From: an uncultured bacterium
GTDB lineage: Bacteria; Verrucomicrobiota; Kiritimatiellia; CAIVKH01
Reading direction: 5' to 3'
DNA length: 51,146 bases
Assembly (NCBI GenBank): GCA_903906425.1
Contig: CAIVKH010000011.1
Span: forward strand, 1-51,146
Positions 17,968 to 27,165 of the stretch are shown here, piece by piece (the stretch's first letter is position 1; every line of letters begins with the position of its first letter). Below the pieces are notes generated by a model, which worked only from the letters and a program-made list of their open reading frames with translations, was not told the origin of the DNA and did not search any database. The translations under genes and the position numbers were made by a program.

Positions 17968-18594
17968 ATGGGAAGATATACCGGACCCGCTTGTAAATTG
18001 TGCCGACGCGAAGGCATGAAGCTCTTCTTGAAGGGCGACCGCTGCTATATGGCCAAGTGCGCTATCGAGCAGGGCAAAAGTCCTCCGGGCGTGCATGGAC
18101 AGCGCCGCAGCAAACTTTCGGACTATGGAGTCCAACTTCGCGAAAAGCAGAAGCTCCGCCGCATGTACGGCATGAACGAGGAGCAGTTCCGCAACTTCTT
18201 CGCGCGTTCGCTTCGTGGACACGGCGTCACCGGCGAAAAGCTCCTGCAGAACCTTGAACTTCGCCTCGACAACCTCGTCTATCGGCTTGGCTTCGCGCCC
18301 TCGCGCCGCGCCGCGCGACAGTTCGTGACGCACGGGCACATCAACGTGAACAACCGTGCTGGCACGATTCCGTCGATGATCCTCAAGGCCGGCGACTCTG
18401 TTGCCGTCAAGAGCGACGAGCACAGCCGCAAATATTCGGCCGCGTTCATCGAGACGGCCATTTCCCGCGGCATCGCGGGCTGGCTCTCGCTGGACAAGGA
18501 GAAATTCTCCGGCTCCATTCTGAAGATTCCGACCCGGGAAGAACTGGCCCCGACGGTTAACGAACAACTCATTGTCGAGTTGTATTCGAAGTAA
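17968..18594 (+). CDS. rpsD: 30S ribosomal protein S4, zinc-binding type
   Basis: S4 nucleates 16S rRNA folding and in E. coli represses the alpha operon. From ATG 17968, with GGGAG upstream, it is 208 residues starting MGRYTGPACKLCRREG. The N-terminal cysteines C9, C12, C26 and C31 form a zinc site. An S4 RNA-binding domain follows (LRLDNLVYRLGFAPSRRAAR, FVTHGHINVN). It lies between rpsK and rpoA. Confidence 0.96.
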   Translation: MGRYTGPACKLCRREGMKLFLKGDRCYMAKCAIEQGKSPPGVHGQRRSKLSDYGVQLREKQKLRRMYGMNEEQFRNFFARSLRGHGVTGEKLLQNLELRLDNLVYRLGFAPSRRAARQFVTHGHINVNNRAGTIPSMILKAGDSVAVKSDEHSRKYSAAFIETAISRGIAGWLSLDKEKFSGSILKIPTREELAPTVNEQLIVELYSK

Positions 18595-18653
18595 AACGCG
18601 GTTCACAAACAACCATACGAGCCGGCCAACTACCGTCTCTGGGAGACTACAAC

Positions 18654-19679
18654 ATGCCACGCAGACTCGCGCGCTTCGAAATGCCGAAGCGCATTATCAA
18701 GGACGAGGCCGTCACCTCGACCAACTACGCACGTTTCATCGCGGAACCTTTCGAAGCCGGTTACGGCCGGACGATCGGCAACTCGATCCGCCGCGTGCTG
18801 CTGTCGTCGCTGGAAGGCGCGGCCATCTCGTGCGTCAAAATTGACGGCGCACTTCACGAATTCTGTTCGCTCGAGGGCGTCGTCGAGGACGTCACGGAAA
18901 TCATCCTCAACCTCAAAAAAGTCCTCCTCAAGTCGTACAGCCGCGACACGCGCAAGCTGACGATCAAGGTCAAAGGCCCGGGCGAAGTCACCGCCAAAGA
19001 CATCGAGACCGACGGCACTGTCGAGATACTCAATCCCGATCACCACATCTGCACGCTCGACAAGGATGGCAAGTTCGAGGCCGAGTTGGAAATCCGCATC
19101 GGCCGCGGCTACTGCCCTGCCGACTGGAACAAAAAGGACGATCAGGAAATCGGAATCATCCCAGTTGACTCGCTCTTCTCGCCGGTCCGTCGCGTTGCCT
19201 TTAACGTGGAAAGCACGCGCGTCGGACGCCGCACCGATTACGACAAACTCATCCTCGATGTCTGGACCGATGGCCGCATCACGCCGGACGATGCGCTGAC
19301 GATGTCGGCCGCGATCCTGCGCCACCATCTCGACGTCTTCGTCAACTACGACCGCGACCTCATCGAATTCGAGGAGAGCGAGAAGGCCGTGGACGCGGAG
19401 CGCGAAGATCTGCGCAAGAAACTCAACATGAGCGTCAACGAAATCGAACTGAGTGTCCGTGCCGCGAACTGCCTGAACAACGCCAACATCACGACCGTCG
19501 GCGAACTCGCGCAGAAGACCGAGGCGGAAATGCTCAAGTACCGCAACTTCGGCAAAAAGTCGCTCAACGAAATCAAAGGCAAGCTGCAGGAACTGGGTCT
19601 GCAACTCGGCATGCAGTTCGATGCGGAACTGCTCAAGGCCCCGGCGCCCACGCCGCTGGTTCCCGAAGCCATCAAATAA
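18654..19679 (+). CDS. rpoA: RNA polymerase subunit alpha
   Basis: Alpha scaffolds RNA polymerase assembly and its C-terminal domain binds UP elements and activators. The 341-residue protein has the N-terminal dimerisation motif GRTIGNSIRRVLLSSLEGAA, the HHICTLD segment, and an alpha-CTD from about 255 (ANCLNNANITTVGELAQK, YRNFGKKSLNEIKGKLQELG). GGGAG precedes the ATG. It is followed by rplQ as usual. Confidence 0.97.
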   Translation: MPRRLARFEMPKRIIKDEAVTSTNYARFIAEPFEAGYGRTIGNSIRRVLLSSLEGAAISCVKIDGALHEFCSLEGVVEDVTEIILNLKKVLLKSYSRDTRKLTIKVKGPGEVTAKDIETDGTVEILNPDHHICTLDKDGKFEAELEIRIGRGYCPADWNKKDDQEIGIIPVDSLFSPVRRVAFNVESTRVGRRTDYDKLILDVWTDGRITPDDALTMSAAILRHHLDVFVNYDRDLIEFEESEKAVDAEREDLRKKLNMSVNEIELSVRAANCLNNANITTVGELAQKTEAEMLKYRNFGKKSLNEIKGKLQELGLQLGMQFDAELLKAPAPTPLVPEAIK

Positions 19680-19703
19680 TCCGGCCAACACGAGGGCATC
19701 AAA

Positions 19704-20165
19704 ATGCGTCATCGGAACAAAACCATAAAACTCGGCCGCACCTCCGAGCATCGCGCGGCGATGCTGGCGAACATGGTGTGCGACCTGGTCATCAGCAAGC
19801 GTATCACCACCACGCTTCAAAAAGCGAAGGCGGCGCGCTCGCTCGCCGAAAGAATGGTCACGCTTGGCAAACGCGGCGATCTTGCCGCCCGCCGGCTCGC
19901 CATTTCGCGGATCCATCGCAAGGACGCCGTCGCGCAACTCTTCAGCGACGTTGCCCCCGCGATGAAGGACCGCAACGGCGGCTACACGCGGATCTACAAA
20001 CTCGGCGCGCGCAAGAGCGACGGTGCCGAGCAGGCGATCCTCGAATGGGTCAACTACGTCCCGCCACAGCCCGTCAAGAAAGTCGAAAAGAAGGGCAAGG
20101 CCGGCAAGGACAAGCCCGCGGCCGCCGGCGACGACCAGAAGACCGAAGGCGAAAAGAAAGAATAA
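19704..20165 (+). CDS. rplQ: 50S ribosomal protein L17 with charged C-terminal tail
   Basis: L17 lies near the tunnel exit. The core [40 protein letters not shown] and [20 protein letters not shown] is normal. About 35 Lys/Glu/Asp-rich residues at the end bring the length to 153 (usual 115-130). It is the last gene of the ribosomal run; a strong terminator follows 33 nt after its stop. Confidence 0.96.
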   Translation: MRHRNKTIKLGRTSEHRAAMLANMVCDLVISKRITTTLQKAKAARSLAERMVTLGKRGDLAARRLAISRIHRKDAVAQLFSDVAPAMKDRNGGYTRIYKLGARKSDGAEQAILEWVNYVPPQPVKKVEKKGKAGKDKPAAAGDDQKTEGEKKE

Positions 20166-20197
20166 TTTTTCGCCCGTGCGCATGAAAATGCGACAGC

Positions 20198-20236
20198 AAC
20201 AGCAGTCCCGCAAAACCGGGGCTGCTGTTTTGTTTT
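20198..20236 (+). terminator. intrinsic terminator of the ribosomal supercluster
   Basis: AACAGCAGTCCCG (20198-20210) pairs with CGGGGCTGCTGTT (20217-20229) around a six-base loop, with one G-T wobble, and is followed by TTTTGTTTT. This is a clear rho-independent terminator directly after rplQ and before the next transcription unit. Confidence 0.92.
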
Positions 20237-20242
20237 CACAAC

Positions 20243-20289
20243 TTCCAATGATTGGAAAACCCGGCCGCGCAAACTTCCAATCATTGGAA
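20243..20289. repeat. family A palindrome pair (locus 6), before the oligopeptide ABC ATPase genes
   Basis: TTCCAATGATTGGAA (20243-20257) and TTCCAATCATTGGAA (20275-20289), 32 bp apart. The two copies have opposite central triplets (TGA and TCA), the only mixed pair apart from the triplet at 44753. It sits between the rplQ terminator and the next gene, 28 nt before the start codon. Confidence 0.95.
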
Positions 20290-20317
20290 ACCACGAGTTC
20301 GTTTCAGGCATAAGCAA

Positions 20318-21295
20318 ATGCAGTCCGAAGAAAAAAACGAACTTCTGCGCGTCAACGAACTCCGCGTCCAATTCGGCCGCGGCGAAAATCCGGCGCGCGC
20401 CGTGGACGGCATCAGCTTCGATTTACGCGAAGGCGAAACGCTCGCGCTGGTCGGCGAAAGCGGCAGCGGAAAATCTGTCACTGCGCTTGCGCTCGCGCGG
20501 CTCGTTCCACAGCCGCCGGGTCGCTACGCCGGCGGTGCAATCGAATATCGCGGCAACGATGTCCTGAAACTTTCTGCTGAAAATCTGCGCGAATTGCGCG
20601 GCGGTGAGATCGCCTACATTTTTCAGGAACCGTCCTCATCGCTCAATCCTGTCATGCGCGTTTCGGAACAGCTTCACGAATCGCTGCGCCTGCACCGCCG
20701 CGATGTTGATCCGGAAAAAGAAATTGTTGAATTACTCAAATGCGTCGGCCTTCCCGATCCGCAAAACGTCGCCAGAAAATATCCGCACGAATTGAGTGGC
20801 GGAATGCAGCAGCGCGTCATGATCGCGATGGCGCTCGCGTCGCGACCGAAACTGCTCGTCGCCGACGAGCCGACAACCGCGCTCGATGTCACCGTGCAGG
20901 CGCAAATCCTCACGCTGCTCGCATCACTTCAAAAACAATTCGGCATGGCGATTCTGCTCATCACGCACAACCTCGGCCTCGTCGCCGAAGTCGCGCATCG
21001 CGTCGCCGTGATGTACGCCGGAAAAATTGTCGAGCAAGGACCGGTTGAAAAAATTCTGCGCGATCCGCGGCATCCGTACACCCGCGCGCTGCTCGCCGCC
21101 GTCCCGCGTCTCGAAGGTTCACAAGGAACTGTGCAGGGCATCGAAGGACTCGTTCCCGATCCGCGGCATCTGCCTCCCGGCTGTCCATTTCATCCGCGTT
21201 GCGCCTTCGCCCGCGAAAAATGCAAGACAGACGAACCGGTTTGGGAAACCGAAAACGACCGTGACGTCCGCTGCCATTTCTGGAGAGAGCTGTGA
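20318..21295 (+). CDS. peptide-type ABC transporter ATP-binding protein (OppD/DppD-like)
   Basis: One of two ATPases expected to power import of peptides, nickel or related solutes across the inner membrane. From ATG 20318 ([17 protein letters not shown]) it has 325 residues: Walker A GESGSGKS at 46-53, signature LSGGMQQR at 159-166, Walker B LLVADEPT at 179-186. A C-terminal extension ([12 protein letters not shown] and the cysteine-containing [10 protein letters not shown]) is specific to the Opp/Dpp ATPases. No permease or binding-protein gene is next to it. It overlaps the next gene by GTGA. Confidence 0.9.
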   Translation: MQSEEKNELLRVNELRVQFGRGENPARAVDGISFDLREGETLALVGESGSGKSVTALALARLVPQPPGRYAGGAIEYRGNDVLKLSAENLRELRGGEIAYIFQEPSSSLNPVMRVSEQLHESLRLHRRDVDPEKEIVELLKCVGLPDPQNVARKYPHELSGGMQQRVMIAMALASRPKLLVADEPTTALDVTVQAQILTLLASLQKQFGMAILLITHNLGLVAEVAHRVAVMYAGKIVEQGPVEKILRDPRHPYTRALLAAVPRLEGSQGTVQGIEGLVPDPRHLPPGCPFHPRCAFAREKCKTDEPVWETENDRDVRCHFWREL

Positions 21296-22284
21296 ACGCG
21301 CCGCTCCTCGAAGTTCGTGATTTGCACGTTCACTACGGCCATCATCGCAATCCGCTGAAGGCCGTGGACGGCGTCTCGCTCACGGTCAATCGCGGCGAAT
21401 GCGTCGGGTTGGTCGGCGAAAGCGGCTGCGGAAAATCCACGCTGGGCCGCGCGATTTTGCGTCTCGAAAAGATAAGAAGCGGTGAAGTTTTGTTCGATGG
21501 CAAAAGCGTTTTGCCTTTGCGCGGCGCGGCGCTGAAATCCTATCGCCGCCGCGCGCAGATGGTTTTTCAGGATCCGTACGGCTCGCTCAATCCGCGCATC
21601 TCCATCGGTGGCGCTCTCGAAGAAGTGTTGAAAGTTCACGGCATGAAAGACCGGGTCGCGCGCCAGAAACGTGCGGCGGAATTGCTGTTCGAAGTCGGAC
21701 TGCGCCCTGAATTTGTTCGCCGCTATCCGCACGAATTCAGCGGTGGCCAGCGCCAGCGCATCGGCATCGCCCGCGCGCTTGCCGTCGGCCCGGAACTGAT
21801 CATCGCCGACGAACCGGTCTCGGCGCTCGACGTTTCGGTGCAGGTTCAGGTTTTGAATTTGCTTCGCGACATCCAGCAGAAAAAAGGCATTTCACTTTTG
21901 TTCGTTGCGCACGATCTCGCCGTCGTCCGCTACATCAGCCAGCGCGTCGTCGTCATGTATCTCGGACGAATCGTCGAGAGCGGCCCCGCCGAATCGCTCT
22001 ACCGCCAGCCCGCGCATCCATACACCGCGAAACTTTTGTCCGCCGTTCCTGATGTCGAAAAAGGTCTTCGCAAGCGCGCTGCGAAATCAGCGACGGATGA
22101 AAAATCACCCGATGCCATCGTTTTGACGCGCCCCGAAAAAGGCTGCGCCTTCGCCCCGCGCTGTCCGCTCGTTCAGGCTGCATGCGGCGAAAAAACTCCA
22201 GAGCTTCGCGAAGTCGGCGATGGCCGTTTGAGCGCGTGCCATTTTGCAGCCCAGCAGATCTCAACCGCAGATGGACGCATTTGA
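21292..22284 (+). CDS. peptide-type ABC transporter ATP-binding protein (OppF/DppF-like)
   Basis: This is the partner ATPase of the preceding gene. The 330-residue protein starts at GTG 21292, overlapping the upstream stop. Walker A is GESGCGKST at 42-50, with Q-loop FQDPYGSLNPR, signature FSGGQRQR, Walker B LIIADEPVSALD and the oligopeptide-type C-terminus (HPYTAKLLSAVP, CAFAPRCPL). The pair lacks adjacent membrane and substrate-binding subunits, so these may be encoded elsewhere. Confidence 0.9.
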   Translation: MNAPLLEVRDLHVHYGHHRNPLKAVDGVSLTVNRGECVGLVGESGCGKSTLGRAILRLEKIRSGEVLFDGKSVLPLRGAALKSYRRRAQMVFQDPYGSLNPRISIGGALEEVLKVHGMKDRVARQKRAAELLFEVGLRPEFVRRYPHEFSGGQRQRIGIARALAVGPELIIADEPVSALDVSVQVQVLNLLRDIQQKKGISLLFVAHDLAVVRYISQRVVVMYLGRIVESGPAESLYRQPAHPYTAKLLSAVPDVEKGLRKRAAKSATDEKSPDAIVLTRPEKGCAFAPRCPLVQAACGEKTPELREVGDGRLSACHFAAQQISTADGRI

Positions 22285-22387
22285 GCGCGGAACAAAACCA
22301 CGGAATACACGAAAGCTGAGCACGCACGCTCTTGAAGAGTCCATTAGGAATGAGTACTTTGTTAACGAATCGAAGAATGGTGAATTT

Positions 22388-22585
22388 ATGACGCTGTCGG
22401 TGGTGCAAAAGGAAATCGAACGGTGGACGCAAGAGGATCAGGATCGTCTGGCGGCTTCGCTTTCTGTTTTGCGACTCAAACGCGATCCTGCACACGCGAA
22501 GGAACTGGCACGACGACTTGATGATACTACGCCGGGGAGTTGGTTGACGCTTGATGAGTTGAAGCGGAAACTAATGGGGAACTGA
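22388..22585 (+). CDS. small antitoxin-like protein
   Basis: A 65-residue protein from ATG 22388 (MTLSVVQKEIERWTQEDQDR), mostly helical and charged, with a C-terminal WLTLDELKRKL. It lies 7 nt before a RelE/ParE-like gene, an arrangement typical of type II toxin-antitoxin pairs with the antitoxin first. Family identity is inferred from size, composition and context. Longer in-frame starts upstream reach back into the transporter gene and are not favoured. Confidence 0.6.
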   Translation: MTLSVVQKEIERWTQEDQDRLAASLSVLRLKRDPAHAKELARRLDDTTPGSWLTLDELKRKLMGN

Positions 22586-22591
22586 TTTCCT

Positions 22592-22855
22592 GTGCCGGTT
22601 TTCTATGAGTTGTTCATCCGCCATGAATTTTATGGCGCGCTCTTGGCGACATCAAAATCGCATCGCGAAAAGATTGTGAATTTCATCGAGTCGCTTGCTG
22701 CGGATTCGTTCCAGACGGGCGATTATGCAGAAAACGATTCGTCGGGCCGACCATGTTTCGTCAAGATCACCGGCAAATACGCGATCTTTTTCTGGGCCGA
22801 TCACGCCACAAAGGAGGTCCGAATTGTTGACCTCGTTGATGCGGACTGGAAATAA
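22592..22855 (+). CDS. RelE/ParE-like toxin candidate
   Basis: An 87-residue protein starting at GTG 22592 (PVFYELFIRHEFYGALLATS). The pattern of an N-terminal strand, two helices (SHREKIVNFIESLAA) and a terminal sheet (FVKITGKYAIFFWADHATKE, VRIVDLVDADWK) resembles the RelE/ParE fold. It follows the small antitoxin-like gene closely. If functional it would be an mRNA interferase or gyrase inhibitor; which one cannot be told from the sequence. Confidence 0.6.
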   Translation: MPVFYELFIRHEFYGALLATSKSHREKIVNFIESLAADSFQTGDYAENDSSGRPCFVKITGKYAIFFWADHATKEVRIVDLVDADWK

Positions 22856-24013
<1,158 letters not shown>

Positions 24014-24014
24014 C

Positions 24015-24040
24015 CGCCGCGCCGCCGAAGCGGCGCGGCG
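24015..24040 (+). terminator. GC-rich hairpin after tgt
   Basis: CGCCGCGCCGC (24015-24025) and GCGGCGCGGCG (24030-24040) form a perfect 11-bp stem with a CGAA tetraloop two bases after the tgt stop. The following ATTAAT lacks a T-run, so termination may be partial or the hairpin may protect the mRNA end. Confidence 0.6.
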
Positions 24041-24084
24041 ATTAATCGTCTGGAAAGCCGCAGCGTGATTTGAAGACCGGAAAC

Positions 24085-24131
24085 TTCCAATGATTGGAAG
24101 ACTGGGAAACGGAAGTTTCCAATGATTGGAA
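24085..24131. repeat. family A palindrome pair (locus 7), before yajC
   Basis: Two perfect TTCCAATGATTGGAA copies (24085-24099, 24117-24131), 32 bp apart, in the tgt-yajC gap; the second ends 22 nt before the yajC start. Confidence 0.96.
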
Positions 24132-24153
24132 ATTTAGATTGGAGAAAATTTAC

Positions 24154-24549
24154 GTGAATGGATTTTTAATTTTGGCGCAGATTGAGAAGGCGGCGGGCGG
24201 AGCACCGGCAACAGGCGCAACGGGTGCGCCGGGCGGGTTTGGCGGCCAGTCGCCGATGTTTTTCCCGGTGGTGATTTTCATCGTGTTCGGCTTCATGATT
24301 TTTTCGCAGTGGCGCAACGCAAAGAAAAAAGAGAATGAACGCAAGTCCATGCTCGGCGCGATCAAGTCCGGCGACCGCGTTTTGTTCAGCGGCGGAATCA
24401 TCGGCGTGATCACGAACGTGAAGGAGAAAACCTACGTCGTGCGCATCGGCGACAAGAACAAGATCGAGGTGCTGCGTGGCGCGGTCACGTCGGTGGTCAA
24501 GTCCGACGATCTGCCGGCCGGCACCGAGGCCGAAATGGGTGGCAACTAA
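24154..24549 (+). CDS. yajC: Sec translocon accessory protein YajC
   Basis: YajC associates with SecDF. From GTG 24154 it has 131 residues: a Gly/Ala-rich stretch, one membrane segment (FFPVVIFIVFGFMIF, about 36-50), then the conserved cytoplasmic part with KSGDRVLFSGGIIGVITNVK and KIEVLRGAVTSV. A longer frame would translate the palindromes and is rejected. secDF follows 45 nt later. Confidence 0.93.
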   Translation: MNGFLILAQIEKAAGGAPATGATGAPGGFGGQSPMFFPVVIFIVFGFMIFSQWRNAKKKENERKSMLGAIKSGDRVLFSGGIIGVITNVKEKTYVVRIGDKNKIEVLRGAVTSVVKSDDLPAGTEAEMGGN

Positions 24550-24594
24550 TTGGCGTTGGAAGCGACCGATATTTTTTAACAACGGAACTGAATC

Positions 24595-27102
24595 ATGGAA
24601 AAAAATCATTCGTGGAAATGGATGGCCCTCGCCGGCATGGTGCTGTGGTCAATCATCCTCGTGTCAGGCGGCATCAAGAAGGGCCTCGACATTCAGGGCG
24701 GCGCGGCCTTCGAGGTGCAGGTGGATGCGGACGAGCTGAAGAAACAGATGCTGACCGAGCCGGACGCCGACTATGAAAAAAATCCGTCGAAGCTCGAAGC
24801 CGACGCGGCGAAGCGGATCAAGGACTCGCGCGAAATCGTTGTCGAACGCATTCGCAACCGTATTGACGGCCTCGGCGTGGCCGAGCCTTCGATCTTCCCG
24901 CGCGGCGATGACCGCGTCGTGATCCAGTTGCCGGGCATTGATTCGAACAAGATGGCCGATGCGCGCGCGTCCATCGAGAGCGTCGCGTTCCTCGCGTTCC
25001 GCCTTGTTCACGAACAAAGCCATGTCTGGACGAAGGAATTGTTCGATAAGAAAATGGCGCCGCGCGGTTTCAAAATCGGCGGGCAGGGCGACAACCCGTA
25101 CTTCATTCGCGATTTCAAGGAAGTCCCCAACGAGAAAGCCGACCGCGAATTCTGGTCGAACCTGCGCAACTTCGCCAAGCGCGCCGGCGCGGAATTTCTT
25201 CTGCAAAAAGATTTGATCAACGATGCGACGGTTTACCGGCCGTACTATGTCGAAAACAAAAAGCAGCTCGACGGCTCCGCAGTCGAGCGTGCGAATGTTG
25301 ATCTCGGGCAGATGGGCGATTACCGGATCACGCTCAAATTCAATTCCAAGGGCATGAAACTATTTGCGCGCTGCACCAGCGATTTCGCGCCGAATGGCGA
25401 GCGCAACTCCGGAAAAGAAGGCCGCCAGCTCGCCATCGTTCTCGACAACACGCTTTATTCCGCGCCGGTCATCCGCTCGGCGATTCTCGCGGGCAACGCG
25501 GAAATCACGGGACGCTTCACATTCAACGAAGCGTCGCGCCTCGTGAACGTCCTGCGCGCCGGCTCGCTGCCGGTGCCGGTGAAGATTCTCAGCGAGAATA
25601 CCGTCAGCGCGACGATGGGCGAAAGCGCCATGCACAACGGCCTTCGCGCGGGCATCATCGGCAGCATCGGCGTCATTCTTTTCATGGCGATTTATTACCA
25701 GATGGCCGGCATGGTCCAGAATTTCGCGTTGCTTCTGATCGCGTTGTTGCTGCCGTTCGGCGCGTGGGTCTCCGCCGGCATTCTCGGCATCGTCGCCGGT
25801 TCTCCCGAAGGCGGCACGGTCCGCCTGCCCGTCCTCACGATGCCCGGCATTGCGGGCATCGCGCTCACGATCGGCATGGCCGTCGATGCCGCGGTGCTGA
25901 TCTTCGAGCGCATGCGCGAAGAATTGGCCTCCGGCAAAACTTTGCGCGCATCCATTGATGCCGGCTATGACCGCGCGTTCAGCGCCATCTTCGACTCGAA
26001 CGTAACGACGATTATCACCGCCGTTATTTTGTTCTGGCAGGGCACCGGTCCGGTCCGCGGTTTCGCCGTCATGCTCACCGCGGGCATCATCATTTCGATG
26101 ATCGTCTATCTGATTTACATGCGCCTCTTCCTCGAAACGATGGCAGATCGTTCGCACGTCAAGACGTTCAAGATGCTGCACATCATCAAGAGCGCCAAGT
26201 TCGACTTCCTCGGCAAGACGACGGTCGCTGTCATCATCACGATCGCCATCATCGCGTTCTCATGGTTTGCGCTCGCGTCGAAAGGCAAGAAGGCATTCAA
26301 CGTCGAATTTCTCGGCGGCGCCGAAATCACCTTCACCGGCCTGCAGTCGTCAGTCGTTCCTGTCAACCAGGCGGAAGACGCGCTCAAGAAAGCCGGCATC
26401 ACCGACGGTGTGGTGCAATATGAAGGAAATCTGCTTTCCGTTCGTGTACCGACGACTGAATCGGACAAGACGAAAGCGGCCATCGTTGAAGCGTTCAAGG
26501 CGCACGGCGTCCAGCCGGGCGAAACGGTCAACATCGGCTCGCAGGTCGGCAAGGAACTCGCGACGAGCGGAATCATGGCGATGGTCTTCGCCATCGGCGG
26601 CATTTTGATCTACCTGACGATCCGGTTCCAATTTGCCTTCGCTGCCGGCGCAATTGTCGCGCTGGTCCACGATGCCTTCATCACCGTCGGCGTCTTCGCC
26701 GCGTGCGGCGGGCAGTTCAGCCTCGCGTTCATCAGCGCGCTGCTCGCGATGATCGGTTATTCGACCAACGACACGATCATCGTCTTCGACCGAATCCGCG
26801 AAGAAGTGAAACTCCAGGGCAGCCGCATGACGTATCGCGACATTTGCAACCGCGCGATCAACCTCACGCTGAGCCGGACGGTCATCACGCACGCGGTCAC
26901 GCTCATCAGTGTCACCGCGCTTTGGCTGCTTGGCTCCGGCGTCATCAAGGACATCGCCTTCACGATGTTCATCGGCATTGTCACCGGCACCTTCTCGTCC
27001 ATCTTCATCGCCACGCCCGTGATGTTGCTCTGGCATCGCACGAAGAAGCCGCAGCAGCAGAAAGTGGTTCCCGCGTCCGTCGCCGCGAAGGCGAAAGCCT
27101 AG
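24595..27102 (+). CDS. secDF: SecD-SecF fusion protein
   Basis: SecDF uses the proton gradient to complete protein export. Here both parts are one 835-residue chain. The SecD part has an N-terminal helix, GGIKKGLDIQGGAAFEVQV, the periplasmic RIRNRIDGLGVAEPSI domain and TM helices with PGIAGIALTIGMAVDAAVL. The SecF part starts at about 525 with a further TM helix, VEFLGGAEITF and IGYSTNDTIIVFDRIREE. Twelve TM helices are expected. Single-chain SecDF is known in several phyla. It follows yajC and precedes recJ. Confidence 0.95.
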   Translation: MEKNHSWKWMALAGMVLWSIILVSGGIKKGLDIQGGAAFEVQVDADELKKQMLTEPDADYEKNPSKLEADAAKRIKDSREIVVERIRNRIDGLGVAEPSIFPRGDDRVVIQLPGIDSNKMADARASIESVAFLAFRLVHEQSHVWTKELFDKKMAPRGFKIGGQGDNPYFIRDFKEVPNEKADREFWSNLRNFAKRAGAEFLLQKDLINDATVYRPYYVENKKQLDGSAVERANVDLGQMGDYRITLKFNSKGMKLFARCTSDFAPNGERNSGKEGRQLAIVLDNTLYSAPVIRSAILAGNAEITGRFTFNEASRLVNVLRAGSLPVPVKILSENTVSATMGESAMHNGLRAGIIGSIGVILFMAIYYQMAGMVQNFALLLIALLLPFGAWVSAGILGIVAGSPEGGTVRLPVLTMPGIAGIALTIGMAVDAAVLIFERMREELASGKTLRASIDAGYDRAFSAIFDSNVTTIITAVILFWQGTGPVRGFAVMLTAGIIISMIVYLIYMRLFLETMADRSHVKTFKMLHIIKSAKFDFLGKTTVAVIITIAIIAFSWFALASKGKKAFNVEFLGGAEITFTGLQSSVVPVNQAEDALKKAGITDGVVQYEGNLLSVRVPTTESDKTKAAIVEAFKAHGVQPGETVNIGSQVGKELATSGIMAMVFAIGGILIYLTIRFQFAFAAGAIVALVHDAFITVGVFAACGGQFSLAFISALLAMIGYSTNDTIIVFDRIREEVKLQGSRMTYRDICNRAINLTLSRTVITHAVTLISVTALWLLGSGVIKDIAFTMFIGIVTGTFSSIFIATPVMLLWHRTKKPQQQKVVPASVAAKAKA

Positions 27103-27117
27103 CCCGGTTCCGCAGAT

Positions 27118-27165
27118 TTCCAATGATTGGGAAAGATCGAGCGCGGTGACTTCCAATGATTGGAA
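27118..27165. repeat. family A palindrome pair (locus 8), overlapping the recJ start
   Basis: The first copy (27118-27133) has an extra G in its right arm; the second (27151-27165) is perfect TTCCAATGATTGGAA. The starts are 33 bp apart because of the inserted base, so the 17-nt spacer is kept. The ATG of the second copy is the only in-frame start codon found for recJ. A third degenerate copy, TTCCAAGGTATGGAA (27182-27196), lies within the coding region. Confidence 0.93.
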
